Source: CAYWNA01 sp964459305 | Lineage (GTDB): Bacteria; Planctomycetota; Planctomycetia; Pirellulales; Pirellulaceae | DNA: 21,521 nucleotides | Direction: 5' to 3' | Assembly: GCA_964459305.1 (NCBI GenBank) | Contig: CAYWNA010000231.1 | Span: 1-21,521 of the forward strand | Shown here: positions 8,201-15,600 of the stretch, one piece after another | How the letters are laid out: every line of letters starts with the position of its first letter | How positions within the stretch are numbered: position 1 is the first letter of the stretch | Notes under the pieces: model-generated | Told to the model about the DNA's origin: nothing | The model's database searches: none | The model's input: only the letters and a program-made list of their open reading frames with translations | Program-made: the position numbers and the translations under genes

Positions 8201-9128
8201 GCCCAGAGGCCACGCTCGGCTCATCAGGCTCCGACCGGCCATAGACTTCGATCTCGAAGAACGTCGTTGGGTACGCATCCAGGCGGCCTTGAAGGCTGGT
8301 AAGGCGAATGTAGCGGACGACGCGCGGCGGGAAGCTGATCGCCAATTCGACCGGCGTTGTGTCCCGACCGCTGTGCACTACTTCGAACGTCTGGTTATCC
8401 GAACTGGTCGCCAACTCGTACTTGGTCATTACCAGCGTGGGCCCATACTGGTGCACGACCACCCGACCAATCTCGGTCGGCTGGCCCAGATCGATGGTGC
8501 ACCATTGCGGGTAAGTGACGTTCTTTGTCTGCCAGTATTGCGGGCCGATCTGCCCGTCGGTGAGCAACGCAGGCGGACCCATGTATGTCGAGGAGGCAAA
8601 CACCGGTCGGCCGCGAGCGAAGTTTGCCGGCCGCTCCAAAAGCGCGAGAACCTCGGCCGACGGCCGATCCGGTGGCACCGTATCCCACCATCCCCGCCAC
8701 ACCTTGGCCTGGGCCTTGCGCTGTTCCCACGGTCCAAGTGCATCGAAAGGAAACTCCATTCCTGTCAGGTTAGTCAGTGACACGTGCGCCGCCTGCCGCG
8801 TGACCCAATCTTTGTCGTCCAATGCCTCAAGCAGCCGGCCGACGGCCCTTCGGCTACCGCACCAAGCCAAAGCCATCGCGACCTGACGCCGCACTTCGCG
8901 CGAATCGTCGTCGAGCCGCTCGATCAGCGCCGGCTCAGCCGCAAAAGCGCGGAGAAAACCAAGCGCCTCGGCCGCTCCGGCTCGAATCTTGGCTGAATCG
9001 GAGTGGAGCTTGCCCAAGTTTTGCGCAACCTGTTGGGCGTAAGGATGCGGAGGGAGATCACCGGCGAGGCCGATTTGAACAGCCGTGTGGGTCAACATCA
9101 ACCAGGCAAAGAAGACCGTGCGTTTCAT
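5271..9128 (-). CDS. Secreted HEAT / discoidin / beta-propeller protein with hydrazine-synthase-alpha-like C-terminus and one CxxCH haem motif
   Basis: 1285 residues from the ATG at 9128; a TTG two codons upstream is also possible, and no clear Shine-Dalgarno is seen. Order: signal peptide (1-23); HEAT repeats (about 40-125); F5/8-type discoidin domain (about 169-305: ALLTDGQ, CTIDLGQPTEIGRVVVHQYG, RYIRLTSL, FFEIEVYG); a second HEAT block (about 315-715); a repeat-derived insert (about 719-740); a TolB/PD40-like propeller (about 765-1130: LSWDGTQVIFSRRG, AYLPDGRIVFSSTRSG, YVMNSDG); and a C-terminal segment with CIGCHE (Cys1220, Cys1223, His1224). A propeller followed by a middle domain and haem segment is how hydrazine synthase alpha-type proteins are built, but this single-haem HEAT fusion is widespread in non-anammox Planctomycetes and should not be read as hydrazine synthesis. 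An exported redox or scaffold role is likely; the substrate is unknown. Confidence 0.75.
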   Translation of the reverse strand: MKRTVFFAWLMLTHTAVQIGLAGDLPPHPYAQQVAQNLGKLHSDSAKIRAGAAEALGFLRAFAAEPALIERLDDDSREVRRQVAMALAWCGSRRAVGRLLEALDDKDWVTRQAAHVSLTNLTGMEFPFDALGPWEQRKAQAKVWRGWWDTVPPDRPSAEVLALLERPANFARGRPVFASSTYMGPPALLTDGQIGPQYWQTKNVTYPQWCTIDLGQPTEIGRVVVHQYGPTLVMTKYELATSSDNQTFEVVHSGRDTTPVELAISFPPRVVRYIRLTSLQGRLDAYPTTFFEIEVYGRSEPDEPSVASGPIEWQAERGLRALGALGGDGASKAILRCLGSDPPTAPDWRPAVRAGIRSLGRLRDAAGFGALVGWLDNTMWARCAAEALGDLGDPGAVPALLAAYPRYAKQFDGKYPPHVPTDDNWGAPPSDVGEDRMLETPFAISYALCRLPLDREEDRLILRRLAPLVMANLPRDHDRFMIYEPAVPGLLTRHLMEHTGLRQEACEHAFEVLGQPRRVAKPDDAPDWPKPPTAAGITTDQREAICFSTWLPALCTDREDLPRLVALLEHDEGWVRINAAKTLAWLGDRRAVEPISRLLSQAKAEADFGYCGTFKFDEYNDPAPRWREAFVRALGLLAAHEHTDLIVQILNDGRSTLGIRYAAAQALADFLARGENRKATAALAQAAVDHPFESIRHLARDTFRIREIPSPQTLALGLSFNRKPKACAEGRARLRLAVKRSRSAGDSTASVEAGKLEAIVFIKGDNTMPNDVGTVELADRWRRTYVYTDPGPVYRPGRNLYVLRPPNADGKVMPLTQFADGYVADCELSWDGTQVIFSRRGQDDPWWHVWRILVDGSALEQLTHGPHHDVGPAYLPDGRIVFSSTRSGIRDEYHGYQCNALYVMNSDGTEIERIATNAGRDNEPAVLGDGRIAFCRLEMFYARIKTELTLHAVHADGTQDVVLYGPERRQFWHQLDYGPRSRIGKVENPLTFGVLRMTQPQAMPDGRHILVATQGGLALVGGQRDRETIITPENETRVYTTPFPLPDGRVLCAATPKEFDHDKIDLGLYLLDPATRSLEPLYNDPASADFEPRPVLARPVPMKQPTLANPDAYSGRFVCASVFTTQEKEVAERGRLVRLVEGMPAVGRHSTHTNLWPVWKNHHGLFARVLGTVPLAHDGSFCVEVPADRLMHFQVLDSDRRVVGNQLTWIYPRAGETRSCIGCHENPHTAPGRTPPLALAYPPVKFLPNGDEFTYRAKAWMKGYLPPEVEERMRTVRAVNLLGRQ
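6910..6973. repeat. 64-bp palindromic repeat inside the 1285-aa coding sequence
   Basis: The left arm 6910-6937 (CGTTTAACCGCAAGCCGGAG...) and right arm 6946-6973 (...CTTGCGGTTAAACG) are 28-bp inverted arms with one mismatch and an 8-bp loop. The same sequence occurs as an intergenic element at 10532-10615. Here it is translated in frame (SFNRKPKACAEG ... RLRLAVKRS), adding about 22 Arg/Lys-rich residues between the HEAT block and the propeller without breaking the frame. Confidence 0.9.
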
Positions 9129-9194
9129 AGCCAAGTCACATATCAGGATCTACCAGGGAAGGCCAAGCCAAGTCTAAGAGGCCGGAAACCAGCA

Positions 9195-9219
9195 TGCAAG
9201 CGGGCAGAGATCGCTTGCA
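9195..9219 (-). terminator. Possible hairpin after the deacetylase-like gene
   Basis: TGCAAGCG and CGCTTGCA form a perfect 8-bp stem with a 9-base loop, 15 bp beyond the stop codon of the deacetylase-like gene and about 70 bp before the next start. There is no U-run after it, so it may be an attenuating or processing hairpin rather than a classical terminator. Confidence 0.3.
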
Positions 9220-9234
9220 GCGACGCTGCATGGA

Positions 9235-10518
9235 TTACTGCGACGCAGTTCTCACTTCCGCATGCTGGGCAACGTAACGGTAGCAGTACAGCCAACCGTT
9301 GGCGACGTACCAGACGTCGCGGCGGTTGGCCACGTGCGCGAAGTGCTGCATCAGCGTCGATCCGGCCACACCATCCACGCCCGGCCGGGAATCGTAGAGC
9401 ACGCTGTTCTGGTATCGGTCGGCATGCCACATGGCGTAGAAGATGCCGCCCTGCTCGTACACTGTGTCGAACGCTCGGTTCAACACGGCGGCGTCTTCGG
9501 CGTAGTATCGTCCCTTTGGCGTGCGCGCTTCCATCACCGCATCGTAGGATTTCGTCTGGAGCCCGCCGATCCCGTAGTATTGGTATTGAGGATTCCAGGG
9601 CACGTAGTCGGTGCTCGCGGGATTGTCGCGCACGTTCCAATCGCGTACGAACAGGAATTCGCCTGCGGACGCTCGCCGCACCGCGTCGTCTTTGTACGCA
9701 CACGGAGGAATGAACTCGAAAATGTATTGGCCGTAGGGGATGTGTCGGAGGTACTGCAAGATGTCGTCGCGGCAACCCATAATCTCCTGCGTGTACCCGC
9801 GTGCGCGGTAAGCCTTGGCGCTACAAGGGTGACGGCGCGTGTGAACCACGGGTTCCCAACTGCGGTCACCGCGATCTAGCTCCTCTTGCATCCGTACCCA
9901 TATGGCCCGCCCGCCGTACATCCAACTGTTGATGCCCACCGACACGGGAAGATGAAACATCCGGCAGGCGTGGACCGAGGCTTGGTATTGGTCCGACGCA
10001 TCGTCGGTCATCCCTCGCCACGGGGCGCCCGCGTTGGCGGTGCTTTTTCTTCCCCAATTGTCGTTCGACAGCGTGAATGTGGCCTTCCGGGCGTCATGGT
10101 ATTTGGCCACTTCGTCAAACGTGACCGAACCGGCATCCTCGAACTTCAGTTGGATTCGGCCGGTCTCGCCAAAACCGACGGACACATAGGCTTTGCCGTC
10201 GGTCTGCTCGAATCGGACGCATTCAAGGCCGCTGAAGAAGTCTTTGCTGGTTTTTCGCTCCAAAGGTCTCCATGGCTCCGAGTCGGCATCGCGGCGAAGC
10301 ACAGTTGTCTGCCGGGAAATGTCCGAGACTTCAAACACATAGGTGACCGGATACTCGAATCCCCATTTGTCTCGCATCCGTTCGTCGATAGAAATGTTGA
10401 ACTCGTTTGGCTGTTCGGCCAACGCAGCAGGGCTGAACGTTACCAGGAACACCCCGATGAGCAAACCAGCTGACACGCAGAAGTGATTATTGGCCACGGT
10501 ATCTCCATGTGAATTCAT
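9235..10518 (-). CDS. Secreted polysaccharide-deacetylase-like protein
   Basis: 427 residues. The N-terminus (GLLIGVFLVTFSPAALAEQ, about 18-36) is a signal peptide with a somewhat long n-region. Residues about 37-140 look like a beta-rich domain of unknown type. The rest carries signatures of the NodB/CE4 fold: MTDDAS at 170-175 where the family has T-F-D-D-G, and HTRRHP at 226-231 matching the zinc-binding H-[S/T]-x-x-H-P motif. Asp172 or Asp173 with His226 and His230 would form the metal site. The remaining CE4 motifs are not obvious, so this is a divergent member, and de-N- or de-O-acetylation of a glycan is an inference. The ATG at 10518 has a GAGG some 12 bases upstream. The gene lies between the C69-like peptidase and the 1285-aa gene on the same strand. 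Confidence 0.55.
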   Translation of the reverse strand: MNSHGDTVANNHFCVSAGLLIGVFLVTFSPAALAEQPNEFNISIDERMRDKWGFEYPVTYVFEVSDISRQTTVLRRDADSEPWRPLERKTSKDFFSGLECVRFEQTDGKAYVSVGFGETGRIQLKFEDAGSVTFDEVAKYHDARKATFTLSNDNWGRKSTANAGAPWRGMTDDASDQYQASVHACRMFHLPVSVGINSWMYGGRAIWVRMQEELDRGDRSWEPVVHTRRHPCSAKAYRARGYTQEIMGCRDDILQYLRHIPYGQYIFEFIPPCAYKDDAVRRASAGEFLFVRDWNVRDNPASTDYVPWNPQYQYYGIGGLQTKSYDAVMEARTPKGRYYAEDAAVLNRAFDTVYEQGGIFYAMWHADRYQNSVLYDSRPGVDGVAGSTLMQHFAHVANRRDVWYVANGWLYCYRYVAQHAEVRTASQ

Positions 10519-10531
10519 ACGTCGGCTTTAC

Positions 10532-10615
10532 CTCGTTTAGCCGCAAGCCGGAGGCGTGCGCGTAATCCGTTGGCCATGCCCATTCGCGCACGCCTCCGGC
10601 TTGCGGTTAAACGAG
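10532..10615. repeat. Intergenic palindromic element, 31-bp inverted arms
   Basis: The left arm 10532-10562 (CTCGTTTAGCCGCAAGCC...) and right arm 10585-10615 (...CTTGCGGTTAAACGAG) match with one mismatch around a 22-bp loop. Arm sequence is the same family as the element at 6910-6973. It fills almost the whole gap between the C69-like gene and the deacetylase-like gene, both transcribed leftward. Confidence 0.9.
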
Positions 10616-10637
10616 GACTCTCAAAACGTGCAGCTTT

Positions 10638-12077
10638 CTATTGCGAACTGCCGCGGAGTTCGTCGGCCAGTCGATCGGCCTGCCGGCATGCTTCGTCGGC
10701 CAGCCGGGCACAGTATTTGGTCAGGAGATCGCGAGCCGCTTGCTGGTCGGTATTCCAGAGCTTGATCGCTTCGTCTTCGACACTCTGCTGATCTGTAAAC
10801 GCGGCACGCTCGCGCGCCCGCCAAGCAGGCCGCACGATCTGAATCCGTGTCTGGTAGTCTTCGCGCACAATGTCCTGTAGCGTCTTGCACTTCCACCATG
10901 CCGACGCCGGATTCGCGTCGAACGTCCCCGGCGCCGGATCGAAGTGATGATCCAGCGATAGTTGCATCGGTACGTCAACCGGCCGATAGTAGTTGTCCGG
11001 CGTCTGGGAAATGCCCAGGTACCAGGGCGTTAACACACTGAGTGATGGCTCGGCCGTTGTTCGCCAATAGACGCAGCCAATCGCCGGCGGCATTTCGCTG
11101 CGGAGTTGGAACACGGCCCCTTCCTGCGTACTCGGCGTGCTCAGAGTGCCGGGCGTACCGGTGAAACGGAGGACATCGATAAGTGCCGCCACCGTCAGCT
11201 TCTCTTTTGGCTTGATTCCCACCGCCGGCGGTTCCTTGGGCGGCCAAGGCAACGGGCATCCAGCGGCCAACTGGCGACCTCGCCAGCGCCGAGGATCAGG
11301 TGGATCATCGCGGTTCTTGCGATAGGCTTTCCGGAAATTGAACGGTTCGCCGCTTTCTGCATCGTACCAGCCTCGCTGCGCGGCGTAGGTGATAAGATCG
11401 GACGAGCCCAAGAAGTTGTCCGCGTCTTCCAGGTCCACCTCGCCGATAATGTGGATATTGGGCAGTACCACGACCGCATCGTCGGGAACTCGCTGGGCGA
11501 CCCAACGCCGGCCTCGCACGACGGCCAGCAACCACGCCTCGCGCGGGTCGGCCACCACGTAACTCCGTCCGGAATCTGCATAACCAAAACGCTCAACCAG
11601 TTCGCCGGCGAGCTTCACACCCTCGCGGGCCGTGCGGGCCCGCTGTGCCACAAGACGGCGGAGCATGTAGCCGATGCCGCCGTCGCGGATTTCGCCGCGG
11701 CCGACCAGCGTATCGTAGTCGTCTTCGCGCGTCCGGCAGCCATCGCTGACCACGGCCACGCCCCATTCGTTGCAATACGCGTCGCTGAACTCCAGGCCCG
11801 GGTTCTCGCTCCACAGGAACGCCCACGTCTGTTCGACCTGTGGCAAGCGCCCGCCGCGGCGGAGCACGGCAACAGAATCGGAAGGGAACTGTTGGCGCGG
11901 GATTCGTCGAAAGTTGAGAATGCGCCGCCCGCCGTTCTGCTCGTTGTGCGCGACCAGCACCGAACCGTCGGCCGATGCTTCTTGGCCGACGATGACGGCA
12001 TAGCATGCCCACACTTGGCAGGCTGGCCAGGTCAGAAGAAATATTACCGGTATGACAAATCTTCTTGAAAACGCCAT
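10638..12077 (-). CDS. Secreted C69-like Ntn dipeptidase / amidohydrolase
   Basis: 479 residues. Signal peptide 1-24 (MAFSRRFVIPVIFLLTWPAC...VWA) is followed directly by Cys25 in CYAVIVGQEASADGSVLVAHNEQ. That placement fits the C69 / Ntn family, where a Cys exposed at the mature N-terminus is the nucleophile and autocatalytic base. The following A-S-x-D-G-S and N-E segments match dipeptidase A-type enzymes. Later segments (NEWGVAVVSDGC, SYVVADPREAWLLAVV, RVPDDAVVVLPNIHII) fit the same fold, as does the helical C-terminus. W at -2 does not suit a lipobox, so it is probably not a lipoprotein. The start is supported by GGAGAAG about 6 bases upstream. It likely hydrolyses a dipeptide or other linear amide in the periplasm. 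Confidence 0.75.
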   Translation of the reverse strand: MAFSRRFVIPVIFLLTWPACQVWACYAVIVGQEASADGSVLVAHNEQNGGRRILNFRRIPRQQFPSDSVAVLRRGGRLPQVEQTWAFLWSENPGLEFSDAYCNEWGVAVVSDGCRTREDDYDTLVGRGEIRDGGIGYMLRRLVAQRARTAREGVKLAGELVERFGYADSGRSYVVADPREAWLLAVVRGRRWVAQRVPDDAVVVLPNIHIIGEVDLEDADNFLGSSDLITYAAQRGWYDAESGEPFNFRKAYRKNRDDPPDPRRWRGRQLAAGCPLPWPPKEPPAVGIKPKEKLTVAALIDVLRFTGTPGTLSTPSTQEGAVFQLRSEMPPAIGCVYWRTTAEPSLSVLTPWYLGISQTPDNYYRPVDVPMQLSLDHHFDPAPGTFDANPASAWWKCKTLQDIVREDYQTRIQIVRPAWRARERAAFTDQQSVEDEAIKLWNTDQQAARDLLTKYCARLADEACRQADRLADELRGSSQ

Positions 12078-12157
12078 TGTCTACTTCTCCGCTTCGAATT
12101 CCGCCGTCGTTGCACTTGTAGAAAAGTCAACGAAACACTTCCCCAATTTCGCTCGCA

Positions 12158-12282
12158 TCGTTAGGCGAGCGGCAGATGAGAACTTACCGTGGGATAGGCT
12201 TCCAGCCTGTCAAATATGCGGCCTGACAGGCTGGAAGCCTTGTCCCACGGAAACGCGAATTTCCGCCGCTCGCCTTAAACGA
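12158..12282. repeat. Nested palindromes: outer 16-18-bp arms enclosing another element
   Basis: The outer arms 12158-12173 (TCGTTAGGCGAGCGGC) and 12265-12282 (GCCGCTCGCCTTAAACGA) pair, with two extra bases in the right arm. A different, longer palindrome sits inside (12187-12250). The pair occupies the gap between the cupin and the C69-like gene, ending a few bases from the cupin stop codon. Only about 80 bp remain on the C69 side, in which I see nothing else besides its ribosome binding site. Confidence 0.75.
12187..12250. repeat. Inner palindrome, 26/27-bp arms
   Basis: The left arm 12187-12212 (CCGTGGGATAGGCTTCCAGC...) and right arm 12224-12250 (...GGAAGCCTTGTCCCACGG) are reverse complements with one bulged base and an 11-bp loop. 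The sequence is unrelated to the outer arms. Confidence 0.88.
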
Positions 12283-12286
12283 GGGA

Positions 12287-12670
12287 TCAACCGACGACGA
12301 CCGTTTGGCCGCCGGTTCCTTGGGTGATCCCAATAGCTAGGTATTCTACATCTTCCTCGGTGTCGTTCCACATTTGGTGAACCTCGCGAGGATCGATGAG
12401 GATTGCATCCCCGCGCCGCAGGACGACTTCATCGTTGCCGATGGCGAGTCGCACCATGCCTTGGACGATGATAAAAACCTCCTGCATGTCCTCGTGGTAG
12501 TGCGGAGCGAAGTTGTTGCCGGCAGGCAGTTTCGCCCAATTCACCATCTGTACCGAGCCGGTCTGCAGATCCGCTCTCTGAAACAGGACCTTCTTCACCA
12601 CCCCCGGATCGCGCGGGTCTTCGTGGCCGGCCGCAACAAAGGATCGATCGTTTGAATAGACGACTTCCAT
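12287..12670 (-). CDS. Small single-domain cupin
   Basis: 127 residues, no signal peptide, so probably cytoplasmic. Both cupin motifs are clear: motif 1 PAGNNFAPHYHEDMQEVFII, with metal ligands His-x-His and Glu, and motif 2 GDAILIDPREVHQMWN, with the fourth ligand His. Such proteins bind a divalent metal and may be isomerases, oxygenases or small-molecule sensors; nothing here chooses between them. The ATG lies five bases after the stop of the propeller protein gene, so the two are almost certainly co-transcribed. The ribosome binding site (AAGAAG) would lie inside the end of that gene. Confidence 0.85.
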   Translation of the reverse strand: MEVVYSNDRSFVAAGHEDPRDPGVVKKVLFQRADLQTGSVQMVNWAKLPAGNNFAPHYHEDMQEVFIIVQGMVRLAIGNDEVVLRRGDAILIDPREVHQMWNDTEEDVEYLAIGITQGTGGQTVVVG

Positions 12671-12675
12671 GTTTC

Positions 12676-15600
12676 TTACTTCTTGCGTCCCTTTGCCGCT
12701 TTCCTCAGCGCCTTCGGCTTGCGAGCCGGCTTGGTTCTGAGTGCGGAATTGGCGTTATAGTCGGCGATGCCGGATTGGGCGACTTGCTTCAGTGACTCCC
12801 CTTCCGCACCAAGGCACGTGATGCCGCCGTCGGACAGGGACACATACAGGCGGCCGCCCGCCGAGACCATCCCGTCGAACACCGGTGTCGACGGTAGCTT
12901 GTAGCCGGAGTCTATCGTGCCGTCGGAGGCGGTCACGTTCAGCAGCAGAGCCCCATGCATGCCGCGTATGGCTTCGTCCTGTTTCGCGAGGATTTCCTGT
13001 GTCTGCGGCGTGGTTATTGTCTTAAAGGCATCCTCCTGATTGATGAGTTCTTCGGGGCCGAGGATGTGCAGACGATCGTCCGCCTTGACCATGGCGCGGA
13101 CCAGGATAGGAACGGCCCGTGCCCACTTCGGCTGGTAGTCGTAGTCGGTCGCGTGGAGCATGTACTGGTACTGCTTGGACCACTTGAAATACTGCTTCAT
13201 GCGGCCCCATCCATAGATGCCACTCTTGTCGAAGGAGAGGATACGGCCCGCGGGTGTGTTCTTGCCAGCCAAATAGTAACCGGGCCAGCCGGAGCCGTAG
13301 TTCTTGCCGTAAACCCAGTAAGTGCGGTGCCACCAGGTGTCGTCCAGAAAGCCCGTGCCGCTGAACAGGTGCGCATCCTTGCCCTTTTGATCCTGCAGTG
13401 TCTCGACGGATCTGTCCTTGTCCGCCATGTCTCTGGCGTAAAGCTTGCGTGGGAAGTCCAACTCCAGACGGTTCCCGCCCAAGTCAAACTCCTGGAAACG
13501 CATGAAAATCTTGTCTTCGTTGCAGGAAAGAATGTCGGGCAAAGCCATCGGCATGTTCAGGAACTCGTGGTGCATCTGCAGCTCCTCGTCCGACCCGGGG
13601 ACCTTGTCGTCCATGACGTGTTCGACGATCTTTTCGCCCGTCTTCGCGTCCAGAATCAGGAAACGCATTCCGCCATCCACAAACATCGAACGACCGCTGA
13701 CGGTGTAGACTTTGCCGTCCCGCACCAGGACCGTTCCGTGAACGGGATGCGTTGATTCGATATTTTCAAAGAACATGTGGTTGACGGGGCTGGGCGCTGC
13801 CTGGTACTTCCACACGAGCGTACCGTCATCCAAGCTCAGGCAGTACACATGTCCGTCCGTCGAGCCAAAGTAGATCCGCTTTCCGTAAACTGTCGGCGGC
13901 GAGTCGATTCGGCCGCTCGGAAAGTAGCGGAAGGCGGTCTTGCCCGAATCCGCGTTCAGGGCATACAGAGCCTGCTTGTTTTTCAGAGATACGATGACCT
14001 TGCCGTCGGCGACGACTGGTGGTGTCGCGATTCCCGGCAATTTGACCGACCAACTTTGTTTGAGCGTGTCGGCAACGCCTGCGCCGGTCGCGCCGCTTCG
14101 GCGGTTGTCGCCTCGGTAAGTCGGCCAAGCGTGAGGTTTCAGGTTTCGGGTTTCAGGTGTCAGGTCAGTAGTGTCGTAGGCGGGGCCTTTGGTAAGTCGG
14201 GATTCTTCTGGAGAAGCCTTGAGGACCACACTATCTTTGTCTTTGGCTGCCAGGGCGTTGAAGCCGAAAAGTTTGCCTCCGATGTAACAGGCGCATGGAT
14301 GTTGCGGCGCGTAGACCATTCCGTTGGCTGGCATGATACCATAGAGACAGGCGCCGCGGACCCAATGGTGCAGAGTCCACTGCTGGTTCTTCATGTCAAT
14401 GAACTCGATGCCGGTGCGGGACATCAACAGGTAGTTCTCGGTGGCCTTGCCCATGTGGCACCGGTGGTGGAACCAGTAGGCGTCCTTGTCGGCACCAAAC
14501 TCGACCTTCGTCTTGCCGCTTTCAACATCCGTCCCGTAGAACACGCCCGTGGAGCCCATCTCTTCGACCCAGCGATGGGCCGTCACGTCACCGGCCCAAA
14601 CCGTGCCGTTGACCACGAACAGGTCTTCCGGCGAGCGATAACCGGACGCCGGGTGATAGGCTTCCCACAATTTCTTGCCGTCTTTCACCGAAAGGCCGAA
14701 CATCTTCTCCCTCGATCCGTAATCCCTGACCGGATTTTCTCCGCCGGTGTAGACGACCACGCCTCGATTGACCACCAACACAGGCCCGAAGTTGAAGGAG
14801 GTGTTCTCACGGATTGGCAGCGGGATCGAAGTCCAGACTTGCCCTCCCGCATCTTTGCCGATCGCTCTGACCGACTCGCCGTCGTAGAAATAGACTCGGC
14901 GATCATCCATGGCTGTGGACAGCGGCGCCACCCATGGGAACTTCTTCTCCCAGGCGATCTCGCCTTCCTGCAAGTCGAACTTGACAATGCTCTTTTCCCG
15001 GATCGGCCAGGCCCTCAGACCCGGCAGGGGATACCGCGACAGTTCTTCCTTGTTCGGGGTCCTATCCACGACCAAGTACAGTGAGTTGCCCTCGAACAGT
15101 ATCTCGTCCGTGCCAGCCGTGTTATCCAATACGCGCAGTACTTTGCCCGTGTCGCTGTCGATTTCGGAAACCGGCGCTTCGATTCCAAGCGTTGCGTAGA
15201 CTCTCTTTCCCGCGGCAACAATCCGCCTTGGCAGCGTGGCAGGGCCGCTTTTCAGCCCATGCAGGTTGGGAAACCACCGCGGAATGTCCTTCTTCCACAA
15301 GATGGTGCCGTTGAAGGCGTCACGGGCGACAAGTTTCCAGTCGCAGGGCAGGAAAGGCGAGAATGCTTGACCCTCGTCAAAGACATAGAACACTTTGTTG
15401 TCGGCACTCATACAGGCCGAGAAACTTGACATGACGTCGTGGTGCCGCGCCCAGCGGGGACTGCCGACCCACTGCAGATGATAGAGCGGAGGCTTGACGC
15501 GTTTGTCCTTGGATACGGGATTGTTATCCACGCCGTACAAGTAGTGTGTCCATTCGTCGATGTCAGCCGGCCTGGACTTAGTGACGGTCCCCAACTCGCT

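Noticed and set aside
5271..9128. True hydrazine synthase, implying an anammox organism
   Set aside because: Only the general fold order and a single CxxCH are shared. The HEAT and discoidin modules and lack of the partner subunits nearby do not fit the anammox enzyme.
10638..12077. Lipoprotein reading of Cys25 in the C69-like protein
   Set aside because: The preceding residues QVWA do not form a lipobox, and Cys at the mature N-terminus is expected as the Ntn nucleophile.
13777..15084. 435-residue plus-strand ORF
   Set aside because: Antisense to the propeller protein; no recognisable motif and no ribosome binding site.
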